This document shows positions 23,804-31,057 of a DNA stretch of 42,070 bases, one piece after another. The DNA comes from JBEEJL01 sp043744215 (GTDB lineage Bacteria > Pseudomonadota > Gammaproteobacteria > Burkholderiales > JBEEJL01). The DNA lies in NCBI GenBank assembly GCA_043744215.1, contig JAYTVC010000087.1:1-42070 (forward strand), written 5' to 3'. The first letter of the stretch is position 1, and each line of letters begins with the position of its first letter. The position numbers were made by a program, and so were the translations under genes. The notes beneath the pieces were generated by a model, which worked only from the letters and a program-made list of their open reading frames with translations, was not told the DNA's origin and searched no databases.

Positions 23804-24889
23804 CTACACACCAATCTCATGATAAGTCGAGTAGTGACTCGCAAAATCATTATCAAATACAAAATTGGTGAACGACATGGTGATGGAAATTTCCAGCCCG
23901 CGTACATAATGCCAACAGCCAATCGGCAGGAACAATACATCACCCGGCCCGATTTCCACGTCGAGCACTTTGGCGTGGCGAAATTGGGGGAAGCGGGCGT
24001 AGTCGATGTTGTCGAGATCAATCTCGCTGTAGCAATGAAAACTGTTATACACGTAAGGCAGATAACACGCAGGCACGATGCGCACCAGTTTGCGGCCATA
24101 GACTTGCGCCATGAAGTTGTTGGTGAGGTCGTGGTGCAGCGGAGTGACCGTGCCTTTGGGGCCAAACCAGAAAAAACCTTTCGATGACGGGTCACTTTTC
24201 AGATATTCCGGCAGCATCACAATGTCTTGCCACAAATCTTTCAGCACGTCGCCATTGCGTGAGGAATTGTTGGCGGTGATATATAAGTCATTAGTCGCAT
24301 CGATCGATGTAATTTTATTCACGTAATCGGCCAGTCGGATTTGCGAACGCAGTTGGCTTTGGTTGATTTCGTAGCGCGGATCGGCGTTGCGGTTGATCTG
24401 GGTTTCTACGACGAGATCGCCGTAATGTTGTTTAAGAAATTTCGGGTTCCATTTTTTTAGCGCAGGCCAGCCTTCCATCGCGCCTTCAATCACGACTGGG
24501 CGATTGGTCGTGTAGTAATCGCGCAGAAATGCTTCACGGCTGAGTTTATATTGGCGATCTACTTTTTCAAAATGGGGCAACTGCTCGTTAAGTTTGCGGT
24601 AGTTGTTGATCACCCAATCGCGTTTCTGGATTTTGCTGACTTGTTGTATACCCGCGCGCACATAGGGGTGATTTTGCGCGGCGGCTACTTCATGTTGCGC
24701 AGACTGGGCATCAAAACCATTTTGCAACAACACCGTCATAATGGAATCAGGCGAATTCATATTCATCAAGTTATAGGCAATCCATTTGCGCCATTCGTCG
24801 TCCATTGCCCGTTGCGGCGCGCTGATTTTCTGCGGATTATTTTTTCCGACGCCTACCGTAAAACCCGTGCCAAATTTGTTTTCAGCCAT
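23804..24889 (-). CDS. JmjC/cupin_8-like Fe(II)/2-oxoglutarate oxygenase with helical N-terminal domain
   Basis: The 361 residues have a helical N-terminal region (about 30-85: WRKWIAYNLMNMNSPDSIM, VLLQNGFDAQSAQHEVAAA, HPYVRAG). A cupin_8/JmjC fold from about 115 follows. The iron facial triad is visible: His262 and Asp264 in PLHHDLTNNF, and His337 in CWHYVRGLEISITMSF. RPVVIEGAMEGWPALKKW is the usual entry strand of this family. Relatives hydroxylate proteins or small molecules; the substrate here is unknown. It follows recN by 27 nt with motif copy 8 between them and may be cotranscribed with it. Confidence 0.83.
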   Translation of the reverse strand: MAENKFGTGFTVGVGKNNPQKISAPQRAMDDEWRKWIAYNLMNMNSPDSIMTVLLQNGFDAQSAQHEVAAAQNHPYVRAGIQQVSKIQKRDWVINNYRKLNEQLPHFEKVDRQYKLSREAFLRDYYTTNRPVVIEGAMEGWPALKKWNPKFLKQHYGDLVVETQINRNADPRYEINQSQLRSQIRLADYVNKITSIDATNDLYITANNSSRNGDVLKDLWQDIVMLPEYLKSDPSSKGFFWFGPKGTVTPLHHDLTNNFMAQVYGRKLVRIVPACYLPYVYNSFHCYSEIDLDNIDYARFPQFRHAKVLDVEIGPGDVLFLPIGCWHYVRGLEISITMSFTNFVFDNDFASHYSTYHEIGV

Positions 24890-24897
24890 GGTAAATA

Positions 24898-24920
24898 TCT
24901 CAATATAATCAATTAGTTAT
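24898..24920 (+). repeat. Post-stop AT-rich motif, copy 8
   Basis: TCTCAATATAATCAATTAG followed by TTAT includes the recN stop codon (24917-24919) and fills the 27-nt gap to the cupin gene, antisense to both. Confidence 0.8.
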
Positions 24921-26572
24921 CCACGAAGCATTTCTGCGGCATGTTTACGCGTGGTATCGGTAATTTTCACACCGCCCAACATACGCGCAATTTCTTCGAC
25001 ACGCGCTTTTTTATCCAATGCCGTGATGTTTGAGCGCACGGCTCCGTCAATAGAATTTTTCGCCACGCTCCAATGTTGTTCGCCACAGGACGCGACTTGA
25101 GGTAAATGGGTTACGCACATGACTTGATATTGTGCGCCAAGTTGTTTCAACATGTGGCCGACGATTTCAGCGACGCGGCCGCCGATGCCGGCATCGACTT
25201 CGTCAAATATGAGTGTCGGCACAGCGGCGATTTTGCTGGCCATGACTTGAATCGCGAGACTCACACGCGACAATTCGCCGCCGGATGCAACCTTCGCCAG
25301 CGAACCCACTGCCATGCCTTTATGGGCTGCGACGCGGAATTCGATTTGTTCGGCACCGTTGGCATTGGGTTCCGGCAAGTCGATGAGCGCCGCCTCGAAC
25401 ACGCCGCCTTCCATCGCCAGCGTTTGCATCGCATCGCTGACTTTTTTGCCGAATTCTTTGGCAGCTTTTTTGCGTGCTGCTGATAATTTTTTGGCGGCGT
25501 CAAGAAATTTTGCGTGGGCGGCTGATTCTTTTTTCGCCAACTCTTCATGGCCTTCGTCGCCACCCAATTCAAGCAAGCGAGCTTGCGATGTGACTAGCAA
25601 GCCCGACAATTTGTCCGGCGTGATGCGATACTTACGCGCCGTACCATGAATCAATTCGAGGCGATTTTCAATTTCCTTTAATCGCTTAGGATCAAGGTCG
25701 AGCTTTTGGACGTAATTTCGTAGCGCATACGCGCCTTCCTGCAATTGGATTTGCGCAGGCTCTAGCATATCGGTGATTTCTTTCAGGCGCGGGTCGTACT
25801 CCACCAGGTCTTTTAATTTTGCCGTGAGCGCGCTTACTTGCGATACCAGGGCATTGTCGGTTTCTTCCAGCGCATCGAGGCTCGATTGCGCGCCATCAAT
25901 CAGGCTCGCGGCGTTGGCAATGCGCGAATGTTCGGCCTGCAATTCCGCCCAGGCGTCGGCAGAAAAATTCAATGCAATCAATTCTTTTGTTTGCCACTGC
26001 AAACTCTCACGCTCAGCAGCAAAGGCGGCGGCATTTTTTTCGCGGGCGATGCGTTGTTGGTGCAGCGCGTGCCAGGTTTTATGCAGCGTGCGAACGTCTT
26101 GTGCATGGGCTTGCAAGCCCGCATAACCGTCGAGCAGATTGCGCTGCGCATCGGGCTTCAACAACGATTGGTGCGCATGCTGGCCGTGAATATCCACCAG
26201 CCACTCGCCTGCTTCGCGCAATTGTGCAATGGTGGCGGCGCTGCCATTGATGAATCCGCGACTTTTGCCTGCGCTATCCACCACGCGGCGCATGAGGCAC
26301 ACGTTATCGTCGGCGCTGAAATCATTTTCGATTAGCCAGGCTTGTAATTGCGGTAATTTGGCGACATCAAATTCGGCGCTGACTTCTGTGCGCGCTGCGC
26401 CCTGGCGCACCACGCCTGCGTCGGCGCGTTCGCCCAGCGCGAGCGACAACGCATCAATTAAAATTGATTTGCCCGCGCCTGTTTCCCCCGTGAGCACAGT
26501 GAACCCGCTACTGAAATCGAGTTCGAGCGAATCGACAATGACAAAATCGCGGATGCTTAAGGTACGTAACAT
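24917..26572 (-). CDS. recN: RecN, DNA double-strand break repair SMC-like ATPase
   Basis: RecN is an SMC-like protein recruited to double-strand breaks, where it supports RecA-dependent repair. The 551 residues contain Walker A GETGAGKSI (about 29-37), the RecN entry LSIRDFVIVDSLELDF, a central antiparallel coiled coil, the signature VASGGELSRVSLAIQV and Walker B TLIFDEVDAGIGG, then HLPQVASCGEQHWSV. The ATG follows the nadK stop directly (TAAATG). The nadK-recN order is conserved in many Betaproteobacteria. No LexA box was evident upstream. Confidence 0.97.
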   Translation of the reverse strand: MLRTLSIRDFVIVDSLELDFSSGFTVLTGETGAGKSILIDALSLALGERADAGVVRQGAARTEVSAEFDVAKLPQLQAWLIENDFSADDNVCLMRRVVDSAGKSRGFINGSAATIAQLREAGEWLVDIHGQHAHQSLLKPDAQRNLLDGYAGLQAHAQDVRTLHKTWHALHQQRIAREKNAAAFAAERESLQWQTKELIALNFSADAWAELQAEHSRIANAASLIDGAQSSLDALEETDNALVSQVSALTAKLKDLVEYDPRLKEITDMLEPAQIQLQEGAYALRNYVQKLDLDPKRLKEIENRLELIHGTARKYRITPDKLSGLLVTSQARLLELGGDEGHEELAKKESAAHAKFLDAAKKLSAARKKAAKEFGKKVSDAMQTLAMEGGVFEAALIDLPEPNANGAEQIEFRVAAHKGMAVGSLAKVASGGELSRVSLAIQVMASKIAAVPTLIFDEVDAGIGGRVAEIVGHMLKQLGAQYQVMCVTHLPQVASCGEQHWSVAKNSIDGAVRSNITALDKKARVEEIARMLGGVKITDTTRKHAAEMLRG

Positions 26573-27442
26573 TTACAGCTTCTCGCTCCAATGCAACTTC
26601 TCGCGCAACATGGCGTAGTAGCTGTAACCTTTTGGGTGAATCAGGCGAATAGGGTCGGCGTTGGCTTTGACGAATACTTCATCGCCCGCTTGAATGTCGA
26701 AAAATGATTGCACATCAAAGTTAACGCGCGCATTGGCGCCGCGAATGAGTTTGATCGTCACTTCCACATCGCTCGACAGCACGATGGGCCGGTTGGATAA
26801 GGTGTGGGGGCTAATCGGTACCAGCGTAATGGCGCTCAGATGCGGATGCATGATCGGCCCGCCCGCCGATAGCGCATAGGCGGTGGAACCGGTAGGCGTG
26901 GCGATAATCAAACCATCGGAACGCAGGTTATAGACGAATAAATCGTCCACATAGACTTCAAATTCGATCATGCTGCCCATGGCACCGCGACTCACCACCA
27001 CATCATTCAACGCGATGGTGGAAAACACGGACAAATCCTTGCGCATCACTTCGGCATTCAACAACAAGCGTTTTTCCGAGGTGTATTCACCGTCGAGAAT
27101 TTCGCCCAGCATTTTTTGCATGGCATCGACGGGAATGTCGGTGAGGAATCCGAGCCGACCCAAATTGATGCCCACCATCGGAATTTTGAATGGCGCGACG
27201 AGGCGCGCCGCCGACAGCATGGTGCCGTCGCCCCCCATCACCACAATTAAATCTGCGAGGCGGCACATTTCTTTCAGTTCAAAACCGGCTTGCTTGCTGC
27301 CGGTTTGCACGGCAGTGGTTTTTTCAAGCACGGTATGGATGCCCCGGCCGGATAAATACTGAATCAACGGGTTGATATGATCAGCGAGCGCAGGCGTATC
27401 GGGACGGCCAATGAGGCCGATGGTTTTGAATTGTTGTGTCAT
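26573..27442 (-). CDS. nadK: NAD kinase
   Basis: Phosphorylates NAD+ to NADP+ with ATP or polyphosphate. I take the ATG at 27442 (MTQQFKTIGLIGRPDTPALA), giving 289 residues. The frame stays open to 27580, but that part overlaps the start of divergent hrcA and has no family similarity. Motifs are GGDGTMLSAAR (70-80) with the catalytic Asp, NLGRLGFLTDI and TPTGSTAYALSAGGPI. No convincing Shine-Dalgarno precedes the chosen ATG. Its stop abuts the recN start. Confidence 0.95.
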   Translation of the reverse strand: MTQQFKTIGLIGRPDTPALADHINPLIQYLSGRGIHTVLEKTTAVQTGSKQAGFELKEMCRLADLIVVMGGDGTMLSAARLVAPFKIPMVGINLGRLGFLTDIPVDAMQKMLGEILDGEYTSEKRLLLNAEVMRKDLSVFSTIALNDVVVSRGAMGSMIEFEVYVDDLFVYNLRSDGLIIATPTGSTAYALSAGGPIMHPHLSAITLVPISPHTLSNRPIVLSSDVEVTIKLIRGANARVNFDVQSFFDIQAGDEVFVKANADPIRLIHPKGYSYYAMLREKLHWSEKL

Positions 27443-27559
27443 GCGGGAATTAAACCATATTGCCGGGTAAAAATGAATCGAAAACAACGGCTTTTCGTTG
27501 CTGCCAATTTCATAGGCAGAATCCTGTAGAATAATGACACATACAGGTAGACTATTCGC

Positions 27560-28576
27560 ATGCTTAATGACCGCGCACAAAACCTGCTCAAGATTTTAAT
27601 CGAGCGTTACATCGCCGAGGGCCAGCCCGTCGGCTCGCGCGCGCTGTCGAAATTTTCCGGCATGGAGCTTTCTCCCGCTTCCATCCGCAACGTCATGGCG
27701 GATCTGGAGGAAATGGGTTTCATCGCCAGCCCGCATACTTCAGCCGGCCGCGTGCCTACGCCGCTCGGCTATCGTTTTTTTGTCGATACGCTGCTGACTA
27801 TCAAACCGCTTCAGCAAGCAGAAGTAAACCAGCTCGAAGGCCAATTGCATCCCGATGACCCGACGCGCCTGGTCGCGTCTGCTTCGCAATTGCTGTCGGA
27901 ATTGACGCAATTTGCCGGCGTGGTGCTCACCACCAAGCGCCGTACAACGGCGTTTCGCCATGTTGAATTCATGCTGCTGTCGGAAAAACGCGTCTTGTTG
28001 ATTATCGTTTCCGCCGATGGCGATGTGCAGAATCGTATTATTGTCACGGAAAAATCCTACTCGCCATCGCAATTGGTGGAAGCAAGCAATTATCTCAACC
28101 AGAATTTCGCCGGCCGCGATTTTGAAACCGTGCGCGACGCAGTCAAAAAAGAATTGAATCAATTGCACGCCAATATTTCGCAACTCATGCAGGCGGTGGT
28201 GCAAGCGGGCAGCGAGGCGATGAACGAAGGTGACAGCATCGTGCTCTCTGGCGAGCGCAATTTGCTTAACGTGCATGAACTGTCATCCAACATGACCAGC
28301 CTGCGCAAATTATTCGACGCATTCGAACAAAAAACTGCGTTGATACAATTGCTCGAAGTCAGCGCACAAGCCCAGGGCGTGAAAATTTTTATCGGCGGCG
28401 AATCAGGCCTCGTGCCGTTGGATGAATGTTCCGTCGTCACCGCGCCTTATGAAGTCGATGGCAAAGTCGTCGGCACCGTCGGCGTGGTTGGCCCCACGCG
28501 CATGGCCTACGAGCGCGTGATTCCCATTGTGGATATCACCGCGAAATTATTATCGAACGCATTGTCCTATCACTAA
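27560..28576 (+). CDS. hrcA: HrcA, heat-inducible transcription repressor
   Basis: HrcA represses chaperone operons by binding CIRCE operators; GroEL assists its folding. The 338 residues have an N-terminal winged helix (RAQNLLKILIERYIAEGQPV, LSPASIRNVMADLEEMGFI, PHTSAGRVPTPLGYRFFVD), a GAF-like middle and a C-terminal GPTRMAYERVIPIVD. It heads a plus-strand cluster with DUF423, hemH, grpE, dnaK and dnaJ, divergent from nadK across 117 bp. I saw no CIRCE site (TTAGCACTC-N9-GAGTGCTAA) upstream of hrcA, grpE or dnaK, so its targets (such as groESL) may lie elsewhere. Confidence 0.96.
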   Translation: MLNDRAQNLLKILIERYIAEGQPVGSRALSKFSGMELSPASIRNVMADLEEMGFIASPHTSAGRVPTPLGYRFFVDTLLTIKPLQQAEVNQLEGQLHPDDPTRLVASASQLLSELTQFAGVVLTTKRRTTAFRHVEFMLLSEKRVLLIIVSADGDVQNRIIVTEKSYSPSQLVEASNYLNQNFAGRDFETVRDAVKKELNQLHANISQLMQAVVQAGSEAMNEGDSIVLSGERNLLNVHELSSNMTSLRKLFDAFEQKTALIQLLEVSAQAQGVKIFIGGESGLVPLDECSVVTAPYEVDGKVVGTVGVVGPTRMAYERVIPIVDITAKLLSNALSYH

Positions 28577-28602
28577 ATCTGGCTTTACGCACAACCAATA
28601 AA

Positions 28603-28625
28603 ATTCAATATAATCAAATAGTTAC
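28603..28625 (+). repeat. Post-stop AT-rich motif, copy 9
   Basis: ATTCAATATAATCAAATAG followed by TTAC lies 26 nt past the hrcA stop and ends 2 nt before the DUF423 start. It is identical over 23 nt to copy 11. Confidence 0.92.
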
Positions 28626-28627
28626 GA

Positions 28628-29005
28628 ATGAATAAATTTTTCCTACTCATCGGCAGTTTGGGCGCCATGCTCGCTGTTGTGCTCGGCGCATTTGGTGCTC
28701 ATGCATTAAAAACCACACTCACACCCGACATGTTGACCGTGTACCAAACCGGTGTGCAATATCATTTTTATCACGCGCTGGGTTTGCTGGCCGTCGGTTT
28801 GCTGGCCTTTCATTTACCCGATTCTGCAACGCTGAAATGGTCGGGCGGATTGATGATTGCCGGCATGATTATTTTTTCCGGCAGCTTGTATGGGTTGAGC
28901 CTGACGGGCGAGCGATGGCTGGGCGCGGTGACGCCGGTTGGCGGCGTGGCGTTTATCGCCTCCTGGGCGCTTTTAGCCATCGCTATTTATCGTGCCGAAT
29001 TTTGA
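28628..29005 (+). CDS. DUF423 family small membrane protein (YgdD-like)
   Basis: A 125-residue protein with four hydrophobic helices and the family pattern LGAMLAVVLGAFGAHALK, TVYQTGVQYHFYHALGLLAV, GMIIFSGSLYGL and VTPVGGVAFIASWALLAIAI. DUF423 proteins lie in the inner membrane; no biochemical function is established. It starts 2 nt after motif copy 9. The hrcA-DUF423-hemH order suggests cotranscription, but the roughly 120-bp gap before hemH leaves room for another promoter. Confidence 0.9.
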   Translation: MNKFFLLIGSLGAMLAVVLGAFGAHALKTTLTPDMLTVYQTGVQYHFYHALGLLAVGLLAFHLPDSATLKWSGGLMIAGMIIFSGSLYGLSLTGERWLGAVTPVGGVAFIASWALLAIAIYRAEF

Positions 29006-29127
29006 ACCACAGAGAAAATTTCTTCCTCTTTATAAGTAAGAACGATGAAATAACCTGCAAGAGCCGAATACATTTTCAGATCTGGCTTTTCCCTTAATTC
29101 TCAATTCCCAATTCTCAATCCAAAAAA

Positions 29128-30231
29128 ATGCGCTACCTCCCAGAACCAGAATTTACTCACGGCACGTCCGCAAAAACCGGCATTCTGCTGGTAAATCTCG
29201 GCACGCCCGACGAACCGACCGCGCCGGCCCTACGTCGATATTTGAATGAATTTTTAAGCGATCCACGCGTGGTGGAAATTCCCCGCGCAGTCTGGCTGAC
29301 CATTTTGCACGGGATTATTTTGAATACGCGACCAAAAAAATCGGCGGCAAAATATAAACAGATCTGGATGAAGGAAGGTGCGCCGTTGCGCGTACATACC
29401 GAGCGCCAGGCAAAATTGCTGAAAGGTTTTCTAGGCCAACGCATCAAATCGCCGGTCGTGGTCGAGTACGCCATGCGCTACGGCAATCCGTCGATGGCGT
29501 CGGCCATCGCAAAAATGAAAGCGCAGCATTGCGACAAAATTTTACTGTTGCCGCTCTACCCGCAATACGCGGCCAGCACCACCGCTTCGTCGCAAGATAA
29601 ACTATTCGCCGAGCTGAAACGCTATCGCCACTCGCCCGCCGTGCGCACGGTGCATCATTATCACGATCATCCCGCTTACATCGGCGCGCTGGCACAATCG
29701 GTGCGCGATCACTGGATGAAAAACGGCCGGCCGGAAAAATTAGTCATGAGTTTTCACGGCGTGCCCCAATACACGCTGGACAAGGGCGATCCCTACCATT
29801 GCGAATGCCGCAAAACCGGCCGCCTCGTCGCCGAGGCCTTGCAATTGAAAGCGGAAGAATATGTGATCAGCTTTCAATCGCTATTCGGCCGCGCCGAATG
29901 GGTGAAGCCCTATACGTCCGCCACGCTCGAACAACTCGGCAAGCAAGGCGTGAAACACATCGACGTGATCTGCCCCGGCTTTCCCGCCGATTGTCTGGAG
30001 ACGCTGGAAGAAATTGCGATGGAAGGCAAAGAAACTTTTCTGCACGCGGGCGGCAAGGAATACAGTTTTATTCCGTGCTTGAATGAGCGCGACGACTGGA
30101 TACATGCGCTAACCAACATCGCGCTGGAAAATCTCGGCGGCTGGGTGAGCGCCGATGTTGATCAGGCAAAAATAAAACAGGAAAGCGAAACCAGTTTACG
30201 CTTGGCAATGCAATTGGGCGCGCAAAAATAA
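29128..30231 (+). CDS. hemH: Ferrochelatase
   Basis: Inserts Fe2+ into protoporphyrin IX, the last step of heme synthesis. The 367 residues contain GILLVNLGTPDEPTAPALRR, AMRYGNPSM, LLPLYPQYAAST, the metal-binding His in VMSFHGVPQYTLDKGDPY, and the FQSLFGRAEWVKPYT and CPGFPADCLETLEEIA regions with the conserved Glu. Length is normal for proteobacteria. HCECRKTG adds two cysteines near the active site. It precedes grpE, separated by motif copy 10 and a heat-shock promoter. Confidence 0.97.
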   Translation: MRYLPEPEFTHGTSAKTGILLVNLGTPDEPTAPALRRYLNEFLSDPRVVEIPRAVWLTILHGIILNTRPKKSAAKYKQIWMKEGAPLRVHTERQAKLLKGFLGQRIKSPVVVEYAMRYGNPSMASAIAKMKAQHCDKILLLPLYPQYAASTTASSQDKLFAELKRYRHSPAVRTVHHYHDHPAYIGALAQSVRDHWMKNGRPEKLVMSFHGVPQYTLDKGDPYHCECRKTGRLVAEALQLKAEEYVISFQSLFGRAEWVKPYTSATLEQLGKQGVKHIDVICPGFPADCLETLEEIAMEGKETFLHAGGKEYSFIPCLNERDDWIHALTNIALENLGGWVSADVDQAKIKQESETSLRLAMQLGAQK

Positions 30232-30238
30232 TTTAAAT

Positions 30239-30262
30239 TATTGAATGTAATCAATTAGTTAT
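30239..30262 (+). repeat. Post-stop AT-rich motif, copy 10
   Basis: TATTGAATGTAATCAATTAG followed by TTAT lies 7 nt past the hemH stop, in the sense orientation. Here the left part forms an ATTGA-N6-TCAAT dyad. Confidence 0.82.
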
Positions 30263-30311
30263 GCATTATCCTTCGGTCGGATTTTTTCACCAAAAATCCT
30301 TTTGTTCGGCT

Positions 30312-30339
30312 CTTGAAATCACTCGCGTCAACCCCATAT
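30312..30339 (+). promoter_or_regulatory. Sigma-32 heat-shock promoter of grpE
   Basis: CTTGAAA (30312-30318) and CCCCATAT (30332-30339) match the sigma-32 -35 and -10 consensus with a 13-nt spacer. They lie about 27 nt before the grpE ATG, inside the ideal range. Confidence 0.88.
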
Positions 30340-30365
30340 TTCGTACAGACATTCAGGAGACACTC

Positions 30366-30917
30366 ATGCAGGAAGAAAATCAACCGGCGTCCGAACCGGC
30401 CCAGCCGGACGCGACGAATACAGAAACCATGCCGAGCATGGAAGAAATGATTCGCAAAGCGGAACTCAAAGCGGAAGAACATCACGACGCATGGCTGCGC
30501 GCGAAAGCGGAAGGCGAGAACATCCGCAAACGCGCCATCGCCGATGTGGCACAGGCGCGCAAGTTTGCGGTGGAAAATTTTTCGTCGGAAATTCTGGCGG
30601 TGAAAGACAGCCTCGAAGCGGCACTGGCCATCGAAAATGCCACGCTGGAAAGTTACAAAGACGGCATGGAGTTGACCCTGCGCCAGCTCAAGCAAGTGTT
30701 CGAGAAATTCAGCATCGCGGAAATCAACCCCGCCAACGAGAAGTTTGATCCGCACAAGCATCAGGCGATTTCGATGGTGGAATCGGAGTTGCCACCGGGC
30801 TCGGTAGTGAGCGTGCTGCAAAAAGGTTACTCGCTGAGCGAGCGCGTGATTCGCCCCGCGCTGGTGATGGTGGCCAAGGCTGCGGAACCAAAGACTACTG
30901 AACCAAAAACTGCTTAA
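30366..30917 (+). CDS. grpE: GrpE, DnaK nucleotide exchange factor
   Basis: GrpE is the dimeric exchange factor that releases ADP from DnaK. The ATG at 30366 follows an AGGAG Shine-Dalgarno and gives 183 residues. The frame open from 30261 would put the sigma-32 promoter inside the gene and is rejected. An acidic N-terminus and long helix (EEMIRKAELKAEEHHDAWLR, AEGENIRKRAIADVAQARKF) are followed by the beta domain (FDPHKHQAISMVESELPPGS, VLQKGYSLSERVIRPALVMV). It is directly upstream of dnaK. Confidence 0.97.
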   Translation: MQEENQPASEPAQPDATNTETMPSMEEMIRKAELKAEEHHDAWLRAKAEGENIRKRAIADVAQARKFAVENFSSEILAVKDSLEAALAIENATLESYKDGMELTLRQLKQVFEKFSIAEINPANEKFDPHKHQAISMVESELPPGSVVSVLQKGYSLSERVIRPALVMVAKAAEPKTTEPKTA

Positions 30918-30946
30918 CCACAGAGGCACACAGACACAGAGAAAAA
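30918..30946 (+). repeat. ACCACAGAGGCACACAGACACAGAG-type intergenic motif
   Basis: A CACAGA-rich stretch begins at the end of grpE (AACCACAGAGGCACACAGAC, then ACAGAG). A shorter AACCACAGAGAAAA follows DUF423 at about 29006. Such CACAGAG tracts occur between genes in many bacterial genomes; function unknown. Confidence 0.4.
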
Positions 30947-30968
30947 CAAGGGCGGGATATTTCTGGCT

Positions 30969-30995
30969 ATTGAAATTAGCCAGCCAGCCCCAAAT
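30969..30995 (+). promoter_or_regulatory. Candidate second sigma-32 promoter before dnaK
   Basis: ATTGAAA (30969-30975) and CCCCAAAT (30988-30995) resemble the sigma-32 consensus with a 12-nt spacer, 63 nt before the dnaK ATG. The -35 lies in the loop of a TGGCTA/TAGCCA hairpin. Confidence 0.5.
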
Positions 30996-31057
30996 TAATT
31001 TGCAAGACTGTTTATTAACCCCGCTTTGCGCGGAATAAAATTTTAGAGGAAAAAATC

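Noticed and set aside
27443..27580. 46-residue N-terminal extension of NAD kinase
   Set aside because: It overlaps the divergent hrcA start and promoter region and has no similarity to the family N-terminus.
27740..28276. 178-codon minus-strand open frame opposite hrcA
   Set aside because: hrcA is clearly coding over this stretch; the antisense product resembles no family and has no ribosome site.
28609..28614. TATAAT inside the post-stop motif as a -10 promoter box
   Set aside because: No -35 hexamer is found at the right distance in copies 9 or 11, other copies alter the hexamer, and half of the copies point away from any gene start.
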